Shown piece after piece: positions 12,289-23,640 of a stretch of DNA of 64,000 bases. The DNA lies in assembly GCA_951812925.1 (NCBI GenBank), contig OX638370.1:3744001-3808000 (forward strand). The letters run 5' to 3'. The stretch is from Calliopum simillimum (Eukaryota; Arthropoda; Insecta; Diptera; Lauxaniidae). The first letter of the stretch is position 1, and each line of letters begins with the position of its first letter. Under the pieces are notes generated by a model, which saw only the letters and a list, made by a program, of their open reading frames with translations, had not been told where the DNA came from and did no database searches. The position numbers and the translations under genes are program-made.

Positions 12289-13085
12289 TGTGGTAAAATG
12301 ATTTTCCGAAATTCCGAAAATTTCCAAGATGGCGGCCATAGGAAGTTCGATCCAACCTTTGGATACTCACATAAGTATTTGAAAATTCATAGCTTCTCGG
12401 ATTTTTATTCTGGGTTTCTGTAGCAAAAAAAAATATTTCTGGTAGAAATATACCTTTTTTCTTTTTCAAAGTCATTGTTGGACTTAGTGCACCCTTTTTA
12501 TATATTTTAATTTTTTTCATACAATAGAATTTTTTTGTGGAATATTTTATTTTTTATAATGGGTTATAACCAAGTTTTTGAATAAGAATGTCAAAAAGAC
12601 CCATAGAAACGCGATGTAATAGATTAATATGTTCTAGAAGGTTAACATGAAATCAAGCAAATCGCATGCTTTCATGAAAGCAAGATAAAATTTTAACTTG
12701 ATATGAAAAAAATCAGAGTCCGGTTTTGCAAGTTGTTTTTCTAAGGAACTACGAGCCCCAGAGAAAATCTGATTTATAGATCTCAACCAGAACAATACCC
12801 AGGACTATATAATTCATTTTCACAAAAAATTCTCGACGCCATCTTTGCACAGAATTTAGCTGTTTTATTTAACTGAAATTATTTCTTGTCAGCAAATTTG
12901 GGAAAATCATTTTATATAAATTACTAGCAATAATGCGTAATTTCAAGTAAATTGCGCAATTTTAACTTTAACGCGTAGATAACTCAATATATCTATAAGA
13001 TAAAAAAGCAACTTACTGGAAAATCAGTCTATTTTTGGTTGATAAATTTAAACTGTTGAACAAAAACCTGAACTTAATATATTAC
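12289..13085. other. No gene seen
   Basis: AT-rich single-copy-looking sequence; the short frames carry no recognisable signal. Confidence 0.4.
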
Positions 13086-13900
13086 ATATGTTTATGACCA
13101 AGGGGGAAAAGAAGCGCTTCAAAAAGCCTTCTGAAGAACTATTCTTTCTATTTAACATTTCATGTCCTAGGATGCAAGCGTTCTGAAGCTTACCGCAGTC
13201 TTATCCAAAAAAGGCCTTTTGAAGCTCTTATTTGTAATGCGAAGGTAAGCGTTCTTTCAATTAAAAAAAAAATTAAACGAACTTGGTCGCAGTAGTTTTC
13301 GAACCGAGGACCATCAGTGTGATAGATTGTAATTTATTATTTTTACTAACAATTACAAAGTTCTTAGTCCTCGACACCACTGTCTTATATGATGAAGAGG
13401 TATAAAATTTGTATATTAAGCAAAATAATGTCGAAACTGAATGTAATATTCGAATGCCTTACAAAAAATCATTATGTATTCAATTTCAATTCAATTAAAC
13501 AAAAGTAAATAAATTAAAGAAAAGAAAATATCTAGAAAAATAAAACAAAAAAAAAGTAAAATAAAAAAATTATATTAAAAAAAAAAATATCACCGTGCTG
13601 GGGATTGAACCCATGTGCATGGCAAACTTGTGCAACATGTGTGTACAATTTGAATATAAAACACTTTTCTGTTTTGTTTTGTATATTTTGTTCTTTCTCG
13701 CTTCCTCTCTTTTTTAAAATACTTCTCAAATATTGAAACAAATATGTATTTAAACCAAATTTGATATTTAAATGCTTGCTGCAGCCTTACTTAAAATCAT
13801 TGAGTAAGTGCTTCTAAATTTCTATGAGAACAAGCGATTTAAAAGTGCTTGGTTAAGAAGCGCTTAAAATTTTACACCTTTGTTGTATATACATACATTC
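13086..13900. repeat. Diverged repeat with GAAGCGCTT motifs and tRNA-like parts
   Basis: GAAGCGCTT-type motifs occur near 13111 and 13856. Between them are two minus-strand B-box-like segments (CGGTTCGAAAACTACTGCG near 13285 and GGGTTCAATCCCCAGCACGG near 13593). Similar GAAGCGCTT-type sequence is found at 33055-33330. It looks like an old SINE-like or MITE-like composite. Confidence 0.35.
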
Positions 13901-15234
13901 AAACATATCTATACGTATGTATGTGCAAACATATGCGTAAACAAGCTTAACTTGAATATGGGCACTTGGTTCAGTACATGACCTTGGCCCCTGAGTACAG
14001 TTTTCTTATGAGGATGCCAAGATATAAATTCATACATATATGTTTGTATTTTTCATAAATTCCAAAAGGGCAACGCTTAAACTGCGTATAAAAATTATAA
14101 CAACAATAAATTCATTATTGTTGTATTGAACCATATGTACTGGTTTTAGGGCAAAGTAAGCATTTTACTTGTAGTCAGTCGTCTTCTTTGTTTGAATTTC
14201 TTGGACTTTGTACTGGCGCGAGTTAATCAATGTATGACAATAAAAATTTGGTGTAGACATTTTAATAGGTAACTGTATTCATACATATGTATGTATCGTT
14301 TAATTAATTTTATTTTACATTTAAGGCGTCATTTACGAGTAATGGCAATAATTATTGAAAGAAAAAATCAATACCAGCTACATCTTATCATGACTGAATC
14401 TATTACCGGTTAGTAACCACAGATTGAGAAACCAAATATGTATTTCAATCACCAAATAATCAACAGCAGAAAATATTCATTACAGAGCAAAAATATGCAT
14501 TACATTGATTACCTAAAAACAAAATTTCAAATTCAAATGTTTACAAACAATTTTTTGACGTCAGTAGATACGTAAAAATAACCTCGATCCTACGCTCTAT
14601 GTCTGGCTTTGTGGAAATTTTACGCTTATCAGTGTGTTTATGTCTAATTAGGAACATGGAATAGTGCGGCGGCAGTCTAAAAACTCAAACTAAAAACAAT
14701 AAATATGCAAGTAAATAGTAGTAATAATAATCACAATAACAATAATAATGATATCACAATCAATAATTAAGTTGTAGGTGCCTTCATTTCCATTTAGACA
14801 AATAACACAAAGTTCGCACGCGCCAATAAAATTGCCATTGTTTCTTTGTGTTTCTTTGTGTTTTTTTTTTTTTTTTTTGTTTTTTTGCTTAATTAATTAA
14901 TCCTGTTGATATCAAAGCATTTGCCCCTGAACTTCGTCATTTTTGAATCACATTTATTGTTACGGTCATGTCCACCAATTATATGACAATTGCAATTGGG
15001 TATATGTGAAATTTTGTTATGATGTCAATTAATGGACAATTTTTTAATTTTTATTGTCAGCAAAACATCAATAAATCGCTCAAAGGTCTAAAAATACTAC
15101 AACTATATGTGATTGTAATTGATTATATGTATGAGAAAGAAAGTTAATATATCTTCTGGAAACTTTTTGTAAAGAAAAAATAAAGAAAAAAAAAATTAAA
15201 AACTACTCAAAAACTTTTCAATTGTACCCATATT
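13901..15234. other. No gene seen
   Basis: AT-rich, with ATACATAC/GTATGTAT runs, an imperfect AAT/ATAAT tract near 14700-14760, and a perfect TGACGTCA at 14556-14563. No coding signal. Confidence 0.4.
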
Positions 15235-15895
15235 TTTTTGGTAACACAAAAAAAAATTTTTGCTTCCAACATCTAAGTGGGGACCCTTGGGTGAAAAAAA
15301 AAACCTTTTACACTAAAATACCGTAAAAAGTCATGAAACGCGTAAAACACACGAAAAAACAAAAAAAAAAAATTTAATTTTTGGTTCTGACATCCGAGGG
15401 GGAGGCCCTTAGGTGAAAAAATTTGTTTTCCACAAAATGTCGTAGAAAGTCATGAAACGCGTAGAATACATGAAAAAAATGAAAAAAAAAAAAATTTAAT
15501 TTTTGGTGCCGACATCCAAGGGGAAACCTTGGGTGAAAAATTTGTTTCCCACTAAAATGTCGTAAAAAGTCATGAAACGCGTAGAACACACGAAAAAACG
15601 AAAAAAAAAAATTTAATTTTTGGTTCCTACATCCAAGGGGAATCCTTGGGTGAAAAATTTGTTTTCCACTAAAATATCATAAAAAGTCATGAAACGCGTG
15701 AAAATTTAATTTTTGGTTACGACATCCTTTGATGAAAAAAAAAAAACCGAAAAAACTAATTGTGCAGAAACATGCGCCGCACCCAAAAACCTATTTATAT
15801 AAATTTTCACGGCATTCGGACTAGCCGTTTGGGAGTCGATAAAGAACATACAGACAGACAAAAATTCGATTTAACAAATGTAGATTACACTGTAC
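15235..15895 (+). repeat. Tandem repeat (about 118 bp) with element end
   Basis: Four to five copies of a unit containing GACATCCAAGGGGAAACC, TTGGGTGAAAAA and AAAAGTCATGAAACGCGTAG, separated by A-runs. After the last copy comes an end sequence with AACTAATTGTGCAGAAACAT, TTTCACGGCATTCGGACTAG and AACATACAGACAGACAAAAA. The same order is found inverted at 17995-18480, so this is a dispersed element carrying its own internal tandem repeats, an arrangement known for some Helitron-like and MITE families. Confidence 0.8.
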
Positions 15896-15921
15896 TAGTT
15901 TTTGGGGCTTTTTTCTGGTCT

Positions 15922-16348
15922 GGCGGGAGATAGGTCATACTTACCTTATTCGGGTACGGGGAATTCAGTCGTCCGTTTCACTGGATTGGTTCATCATCAC
16001 ATACAAAAAGTTGAAATCAAAATTCGTCTAGAAACAGTTGTTTTTAAAAAAAAAAAAATCTCTTATTAACTTCTGATAAATTAATGATTTAACATCGAAA
16101 ATATATTTGATTCAGAAATTAATAAATCGAATGCCAATTGATACATCCTGAACAGGAAAATATACTTTCGATATGAAAGTCCTGATTTATCTGAAGTTAT
16201 TAAGTGTTTTTTTATGAAAAACACCTTTTTATAGACGAAATTTTTATTTGAACTTTTTGTATGGAGCCATGAATCAATTCAGCAAAACGGTTAACACCAT
16301 TGAATTCCCCATGCCCGAATTAGTTAAGCATGATCTATTTGCCGTCAG
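15922..16348. mobile_element. Foldback MITE, 427 bp
   Basis: The ends CTGGCGGGAGATAGGTCAT and ATGATCTATTTGCCGTCAG are imperfect inverted copies. Inner pairs (ACAAAAAGTTGAAATCAAAA / TTTTTATTTGAACTTTTTGT) extend the arms to about 170 nt. No coding content. Confidence 0.75.
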
Positions 16349-17444
16349 GTCAAATTTTCAACTAGCAAACTGCTATTATACATAGATTTATATATTTAAA
16401 CTTTAGAAGTAAAATTTCTAAGAATGATAAAAGTAATGCGCTGACTGCTACACATTATTCTCAGTGAACACTTCGTTTGGCGTTATGAAATTCTAGATTA
16501 ATACTGTAATAAAATAAGCTTCTAGAACTATACGACACTTTTCGTAATAATGCTGTAGCAATACACTGCAACTAACATTATAAAGTAGTAACAGAAAACA
16601 GAAAAGTGGTAGAACATTGTAGACTAAACTTTAAGAAAATGAGTCTTGTAGACATTAATTCCTGTAGACGAGAGGATTTAAATTGAATACAGATTATGAA
16701 AGAAGATGGTAATTTTTGTTAAATTTTCACCAAAATAATTATATGAATTTTCATTCCATATATCTATAAGTCAATTTTTCAAAATTGATTTTCCAGCCTT
16801 ATTTAGTTTTCAGAAAATCTCATCTTAAACTGTTTTTTTTTTTTTTGTATTTAAATGAAATTTTTTTCCAACCCCACATTTTATCTTTAAAAATATATTA
16901 AGTACCTTGAAAGAAAAAGGTAATTTTTCCATACCATTAACCTTTGTTATTGTTATTTGTAAGTCTTTTCGGTTTTGTAGGTATCAAAGTACAAATCGAT
17001 TATCACTTTTTAATTTTCTGGTTAACTGATAACAGAAAGTGGCCACGTCCTTATAAAGAAATAAAAACGAGAAAAACACAAATGATATTAAAAATGTCAA
17101 CAACAACAACAACAACAAAAATGTGGGGTACAATTATTACAATAATTACGAGCAACAAAGTCATTTTGATAACGTAAAACAACAGCAATAACACAACAAA
17201 AACATGAATTGAATTGAATATGAAAATATTTTTGTTATTTATTTTCTTAAACGAAAAAAATAAAGACCTGAAAATTCCAACTTATTCCGTCGGCGATTGA
17301 TTACCTATGACACGAGTGTTAATCATGGCTGCAACGTCACTACTTATTTGTATTTATTAGTAGTGCAAAAGTAACGTCAAAATCTGAATTTAAAATAATT
17401 TTTGCATCATTTTGCTTCGAAATTTTGCATTTTAATAATTACTA
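16349..17444. other. No gene seen
   Basis: AT-rich; contains a short (CAA) run near 17098-17117. The frame 16944-17177 is featureless. Confidence 0.4.
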
Positions 17445-17690
17445 GATTCAGCCAATGGTCAAAATTTGACCACAAATGTACAATATTATATAATTTTGGT
17501 ACTTTTTGGAAATTTTTAGTACTTTTTTTTGCTATTATTACAAAACATAAAATCTTATTTATCATCCCTGGTACAATGACAAATGTGAAACGAAAAGATA
17601 ACAAAAAACATGAAGTCATTGTCAATCAGCTTTTAGTCTTTCTCTTTGCGCTGTATCCTCTTTTCAGCACTCTGTGACCGCGTATTTTAC
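17445..17690 (+). repeat. Dispersed repeat, inverted partner at 27925-28150
   Basis: Contains TTTGACCACAAATGTACAAT, TTATCATCCCTGGTACAATG, ACAAATGTGAAA and CTCTTTTCAGCACTCTGTGA. The same blocks appear in reverse order and orientation about 10 kb away. Confidence 0.65.
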
Positions 17691-17994
17691 CTGTCTGAAA
17701 GACAAAATATTAATATAATTTTAACTTTGTGCACATCTTCACACAAATACCCTTCTAAAAGTATATAGTTCAAAGTCGTGCTCCATTTCTAACATAGTAA
17801 AAAAGGTTGGACATATTTTTGTCTTATAATTGGTACATATAGTAATTCAGTTTTACAAATGTTACTTCTACAAGCACAGCAGTTTCGAGAATTTGTAAAG
17901 CCTAAGACAAACTGTGCTTGTGGAGCCTTTTCTTGGAACTTACATAAGTCGTAATTTCTGTGTCATAAAAAATGCATAAATATTTTTAATTTTC

Positions 17995-18480
17995 ATATGA
18001 ATATATCGATTTTGTTCCTTATACATACATATATGTACTCCCAAACAGCTGGACCGATCATCGTGAAAATTATTATACATAGGTTTTCGGGTACGGGCTT
18101 GTTTCTGCATCATTAGTTTTTTCTTGGATGTCGAAACCAAACATTTAAAAAACTTTTTTTCACTTTTTTCTTATTTTCTACGAAAAAAATAAATTTTCGC
18201 CCAAGGTCGGAACTAAAAATTTTGAAATTTGTTTTTTGTTTTTTCAAGTTTTCTACACGTTTCATGACTTTTTATTACATTTTAGTGTAAAAAAAATTTT
18301 TTCACCCAAGGAGCCCCCCTTGAAGTTCGGAATCAAAAATTTTTAAAAACTTTTTTTTTAAGTTTTCTACGCGTTTCATGACTTTTTGTGACATTTTAGT
18401 GGAAAAAATGTTTTTTCACACAAAGGTCCCCTCTTGGATTTCGGAAGTAAGAATTTAAAAATTTTTTTTATTCCTTTCTT
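17995..18480 (-). repeat. Inverted copy of the tandem-bearing element
   Basis: Reverse-strand version of the 15235-15895 repeat: end sequence at 18040-18130 and about three tandem units with CTACGCGTTTCATGACTTTTT and CACCCAAGG. It lies 2.1 kb from its partner in head-to-head orientation. Confidence 0.75.
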
Positions 18481-18489
18481 TCGTGTTTC

Positions 18490-18690
18490 TAAAAAGCTAA
18501 ATTTATCATGTCTCTGAAAATATTTAACGGACATGGATGAGATTTGGTTAATGTGTATTAAGAGTATCGGCACAAATAATGTCCAAGGCGAAAATGGGTG
18601 GTGCCACTTCCTTAAAACAATGTCATATCTCTGAAACTATTTAACGCACATAGATGAGATTTGGTACGTATGTATATAATTTGCATCGGG
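18490..18690 (+). repeat. Short tandem copies of a dispersed repeat
   Basis: TCTCTGAAAATATTTAACGG / TCTCTGAAACTATTTAACGC, each followed by ATGAGATTTGGT, about 100 bp apart. Related sequence (TGTCTCTGAAACTAT, AATAATGTCC, GTGCCAC-like) recurs at 49770-50000. Confidence 0.55.
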
Positions 18691-18702
18691 ATAGTTTACA
18701 TT

Positions 18703-18772
18703 ATTTGGTTTTTATTATTATTATTTATTATTTTATTATTATTATTTATTATTTTATTATTATTATATTGTA
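18703..18772. repeat. (TTA)n-rich low-complexity tract
   Basis: Runs of TTATTATTATT interrupted by TTTATT; simple-sequence DNA. Confidence 0.8.
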
Positions 18773-21267
18773 TAAAAATTTTCTCAAAAGATGAGTGCTT
18801 TTTGTGAATTATCTATTTTTTATGAATTTAAAATAATAAAAATTTTGAAAATAAATTGTAATTCCAAAATTAAAACTGATGGAGAAGAGTGATGTCATTT
18901 CACAATCGGTGTGGCAAATTTACACAAGAAAGCATTATCATTTAAACTGTGGTTTTTTAGTATCTTTGTATAGATAGTTGAATGCTTTGTCCTTTGGTTA
19001 GATTACCTTTGTCTCTTATCGCGAGAGTTTTTTTTACTGTTCAACCCTGAAATTCCTTGAGGGCAACCACAAGCATGTAACTTGTAAGGAAATTACCACA
19101 AATGTACAAAAAGTAAATAATGGAATATATGTAATAAGGAATAAAGTGATAAGGAAAATATTTATTTTTTTTTTTTTTTTTTGAGTTAAAAAAATGTATA
19201 AAAATGTAAACTTAAAAACACGCACCCTCGAAACCTTAAACGTTTAAAATGTTGTCATAGCTGTTGTTTTCATGGGCATTAATGTTTTTTGTTTTATAAA
19301 TACATATACGAAATGTATATACATAGGACAAAATAATAATAGAAAACTAATAAATATTGTTTAAAACAAAAAAACGTGTTTTTGTTATTATTTGCATACA
19401 AAAGTGTATAAAAAATATTTAAGAAAAATAAAAAATTGGATGCCACTTATAGCTAAAGTTTTATAGGTACTCGACATTTTTTGAATAAAAACAACTTGAT
19501 CGAAGGGGCTCGCCTCTGTCTATGGAGGTTATCAACAGCGCGTAGCAATGCGAGCAAGTCGAAAATAACAACATTAAAAATAATAACAACAACAGCAACA
19601 GCAGCAGCAATAACAATGCCAACAAAAACTGGCTAGAAGACAAAGGCATCAAGCAAGCAAGCAAACAGCCGATAAGCAGCCGCGCCCCAAAAAAACATGT
19701 ATAGCATAGCAACAACGTACTCGTCGTATGTAGAAACAAGTGGAAAATACCAGCAGAGTCAGTCAGGCAGCGTATCGTGAAGATTGATACCTACCAAAAA
19801 ATTTAAAAATAAACGATGAAATGCGAAAAAACCGGCTGATCGGCAGTTCGTTCGCTGTATTTTTTGGTTGTTTGACTTTTTTTTGAATTTTTGCAGTAAA
19901 CTGTACGCCAAAATGAAACCAAGCAAAATGTCGAAAAAAAAACAAAATCAAAACAAAAATTTGTATTTTAAAGATTTTTTTTTTTTCATTTTGTTTTGAT
20001 GATTAAATAAAAATGTGAAAACGACAGAAATCCAAATCTCGCGTTGTCAAGCGCACTGATTTCGCTTGTTTTTTTTTGCGAACTCTCCCCGTCTTTTCCC
20101 GAACTACAGTCAACATCATTAGTTTAACTTGTGCATCATCATTTTATATTGACGCCCACCAATAAATACAACAAAAAACAAAACTCAAAAACCACGCAAA
20201 CAAAATTACGAATTATATAGCAAAGCAAAATGTTATTGTCATGAAAACGAAAACATTTTTAAGAAATTAAAAAAGCAAAAAAAAAAGAAAACTGCAAAAA
20301 AAGCGAAAAAACAAAACAAAATCATATCAAAATAAAACCAACTTGGCCAAAAAACTTTAAGTAACGTAACGAAATTCTTTGCATAGCTTGACACGCAATA
20401 CAATAATTTTAAATTTTGCCCCCATTTTGCATACTTTCAGGGTCAGCACAAAAATGTGCCAAAAAATAGTTGATATTGATTGATCACACGCGCGCACCCC
20501 AAAAATTTTCATCGAACAGAGTTCCCAAAGGTAAATTTTAATAGCTTTCCAAAAAAAAAAAAAAAACAAATTTTTCTAATACTTTCCCTATCCCCAAGCT
20601 TTTTTATTTCCGAAATTTTCTTATGACAACACTTTTTCATTACAATTTTTCTTACAATTTCACCAAAAACAACTTCAATTTGAGAACCCTCTGCAAAAAA
20701 ATATTCAAAGGAAAGTTTATACCGCAATAGAAATGTTAGTTAACGAGAAATTGTACATACTCTGTATAAAGAAAGCCTAAAAGTAGGCAACACTATTTTT
20801 TGTGCAGTATCTGCTAACATGTTAATGACGAAAAATGTTAATTTATCAGCAGTTGCTGCTGCTGTTGGCTGTTACCACTAAACAACTTTTACTTTCAGCT
20901 GTTCAGTTGTAGATATAAACAAAAGTTGTTCTTTTTTATTTTTGTTTTTGTATTTTGTTTGTAAACAAAACGATAAGCGTGCCATTGTTATTTTTGAGCG
21001 CTCTTTTTTACTGATCAGCTAAGAGAGCGAGAGAGGGAGTACGGCTCGCCTTTTCAAGAGAGACCAATACAAATATTTTGCAGATCATAACAAATCGCGC
21101 ACTGGTTTTTTTTTTTTAAAGTTGAATAAATAAGGAAATTAAAGTTTTGGCGCAAAGTAATACAACAAATGCTATTTTTAGAAATTTTTATCAAGTAGCC
21201 TACGTTGACAGAAATGTATATAGAGCGAAATACAAATTGTTTGCAAATTTTCAAACTTAAAACTTAT
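18773..21267. other. Non-coding stretch with promoter-like patches
   Basis: No coding exon recognised. The patch 19540-19790 is less AT-rich, with CAA/CAG runs and GAGTCAGTCAGGCAG, and 21000-21060 has a GAGA-rich block (AAGAGAGCGAGAGAGGGAG). These could be distal promoters or enhancers of PEPCK or of an unseen transcript. The Leu-rich minus frame at 19461-19739 only reflects the CAA/CAG run. Confidence 0.3.
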
Positions 21268-21975
21268 TATCCCGAGTAAAAAAAAAAAAAAACAATTTTT
21301 AAATTACGGCTGTACAACGGCTGTACAAGGGCCAAATTTCATTACTTTTTTTGGGCTGTACAAGGGCCAAACATGGTGTTTTTGCAGGACATTTTGGCCG
21401 TACACAATGCTTCATATGGGCTGTACAATTGAATTTTACTATTGAATTGGGCTGTACATCGGCCGTACAATTTATTGATCTATTGAAATTAATTTTATAT
21501 GATTTTGGACGAAGAGAAACAGATTCAAGTGGGGCTGACATCGTTAAGCTGTGCGACTCACAACATTGAAAGCCTGAGTTCGAAGCCCAAGGATGGCGGA
21601 AAAAAATTTTTTTATTTTTTTTTCTGCCATACAAAATTGGCCTGTTGGTTGTTCTTTTTTAAAATGAAAAACACAATTTTTTTTTTAATTTTAACTTTGC
21701 ATTTCAAAGAATTTTCTTTTTCGGTTGTTTACCTCTCAGGATTTGAACCTGGGAATCCCAAGTGTTCTGCGATACGCACGTTAACGAGCTCAGCCAAAGC
21801 CATCATTATTGAGTAGCTGGCTGAAAATTTATTATATCATACTATTTATTTTACAAAAAATTGTATTTTGACGTCAATAGAAAAAATAAATTGCACAGCC
21901 CATGTTCAGCCCAATTGAAATGAAAAAATAAATTGTACAGCCCATGTTCAGCCCTTTACCATTTTTACTCGGGAT
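21268..21975. mobile_element. TIR element with paired tRNA-like segments
   Basis: Perfect 14-bp ends TATCCCGAGTAAAA and TTTTACTCGGGATA. Just inside are subterminal repeats GGGCTGTACAA (three or more, left) and TTGTACAGCCCATGTTCAGC (right, inverted). Each half also carries a tRNA-like stretch with box A/B motifs: plus strand near 21533-21590 (GGCTGACATCGTTAAGC, GAGTTCGAAGCCC) and minus strand near 21737-21812 (TGGCTGAGCTCGTTAACG, GGTTCAAATCC). There is no transposase, so it is a non-autonomous foldback element. Confidence 0.85.
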
Positions 21976-22992
21976 ATGATTATTATATTATATAAACCAT
22001 ATTTAACCGATGTTTATTTATAAATTAATAAGCAAAATGTACAAACATATATAAATTTTTAATACAATATTTTACGTTTTGTTTACAAATAAATTCATAC
22101 ATATTGGCTAATAAGATGCGTAATGCTTCATAAACAAAATATTCGCAAAGCTAATATTTGTAGTAAACAACATTTGATTAAATTTAGAAAAGTCTGTGGC
22201 GTACCTACTGAGGTAGGGACCATTCAACCTAGCATTGTTAAATAGTTACTAAAACTAAAAGATAATATTCAACAGTCTACAAAAATACTAGTTCATGGTT
22301 AGTACTACCCCGAAACTAGTGATAAAAAGATGCAGTGGGGGCCAGTTTGATATCAGTTTTGTACCCTGCAGTAAAAATATGGCACAGTCTTCAAAAAATA
22401 CTAGTTCACGGTGAGTACTAGCCCGAAATTAGTGAAAAAGGGATGCATTGGCTAGTTTGAGATCAGTTTATAGTTTGTAAGGGCAAATAAATTGGAATCG
22501 TAATGAAAACGGAAATTCAATTTTCGTTTTTGAATTGTTTGTCAAAATAAATTGTGGAAAAAAATTAAATTAATGAATCCATTTTTGTTAATGTTGTTAT
22601 GAATGTAATTTAACTTTATTTAATTTATTTTAAGAAAATATACGAGTAAATCCAAATCAAAAAAAATATTACTATAAGACTACTTCATACCACAACTAGC
22701 CCTGAACTGGTGTAAAAGTAATGCAACACACAAAAAAATTGCTATTATGCAAAAGGAATTGAGGTCGGACTCATACTGGTGGATAGAGGACTAGTTAATG
22801 GACTTCTAGTCCGTTTGCCTGCAGGGTTATTATGAAATGAGTTGAGTCAATATAAATTTGACAACTTAACATATAATACAATTTTTTATGCAATCAAAAA
22901 ATCCAAACTTAAGTATAATGGTATTTCCCAAAACTTTTCAATCTCTCGAAAACCTCGTAGTTCGCTTATCTGTCAAAAATTGTAGAATTGAT
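21976..22992. repeat. AT-rich stretch with two-copy tandem repeat
   Basis: Near 22271 and 22382, ATACTAGTTCATGG/ATACTAGTTCACGG followed by TAGTACTACCCCGAAACTAG-like sequence gives a period of about 112 bp; a third, weaker piece is near 22690. At 22920-22966 is one half of the palindromic MITE seen whole at 60281-60392 (CTCGAAAACCTCGTAGTTCGC region). Confidence 0.55.
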
Positions 22993-23640
22993 CAGGGAGA
23001 TGTGGCACCCCCAGGTGATATTGCACCCTCTTCGATTTCAATACTTTAAAATTTAATACAGGCTTATAGTGTATATATCAAAATAAACAGAATTGATTGT
23101 GATTTCGTACAGTCACTCTAGAATCGCAGCAGTTTAGTCAGTTAGGACTTTCACTCATACCGTTTTCATTTTTACCTGTTAAATTTTAAGCTTTCGTATA
23201 TGTTTTAGAATATTCTGTGGAAAACCTGAATACAAGTGACATCACCAGTGACTTCGAAAAGCCGAACACAAGAAAATAAACAGAAAAAGAAAAACTGGAA
23301 ACTGAAAGGTGGTCACTAGTTATGTTTCTTCCGATGAAGGTGAAGAAAATATTTACTTTCAAGATAAATTCAACGGATGCGTTGAATGTGGAGAAGACAA
23401 ATCACTAATCCAGATGATTAGACCCAATGATTACTGTGCCGTATGTGGTCATGCAACAATTTTGGACGATACGAAGCCATGTCACCCATAGTCTCGGGTG
23501 ATTTGGCACTTTATAGCAATTTTTGCTTAAGTTGAAGTACTATGTATTATTTGTTTTACATCAATTCAAGAATAAATTCGCTTTTACTTAGTTCCAGTCA
23601 TATAGCAGATCAACCACCAAAAACGTGCCATATCTCCCAG
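22993..23640. mobile_element. Degenerate TIR transposon, 648 bp
   Basis: Ends CAGGGAGATGTGGCAC and GTGCCATATCTCCCAG are inverted copies with two mismatches. The interior carries the small CxxC frame at 23309-23491, which may be the last piece of a transposase. Superfamily not assigned. Confidence 0.6.
23309..23491 (+). pseudogene. Fragment encoding two CxxC motifs
   Basis: The frame starts at GTG, not ATG, and encodes about 60 residues with an acidic start (SSDEGEEN), then CVEC and, 24 residues later, CAVCGHA, ending PCHP. The paired CxxC motifs suggest a zinc-ribbon or the Cys-rich tail of a transposase. It sits inside an element with inverted ends, so a decayed transposon gene is the likeliest reading. 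Family unknown. Confidence 0.3.

Noticed and set aside
13593..13640. tRNA gene on the minus strand
   Set aside because: Only the T-arm (GGGTTCAATCCCC) is convincing; no matching acceptor or anticodon arm.
19461..19739. Leucine-rich minus-strand frame
   Set aside because: Reflects a CAA/CAG-type run read from the other strand.
21737..21812. True tRNA gene on the minus strand
   Set aside because: Box A and box B are good, but the acceptor stem does not pair and a mirrored copy lies in the same element; a SINE-like relic.
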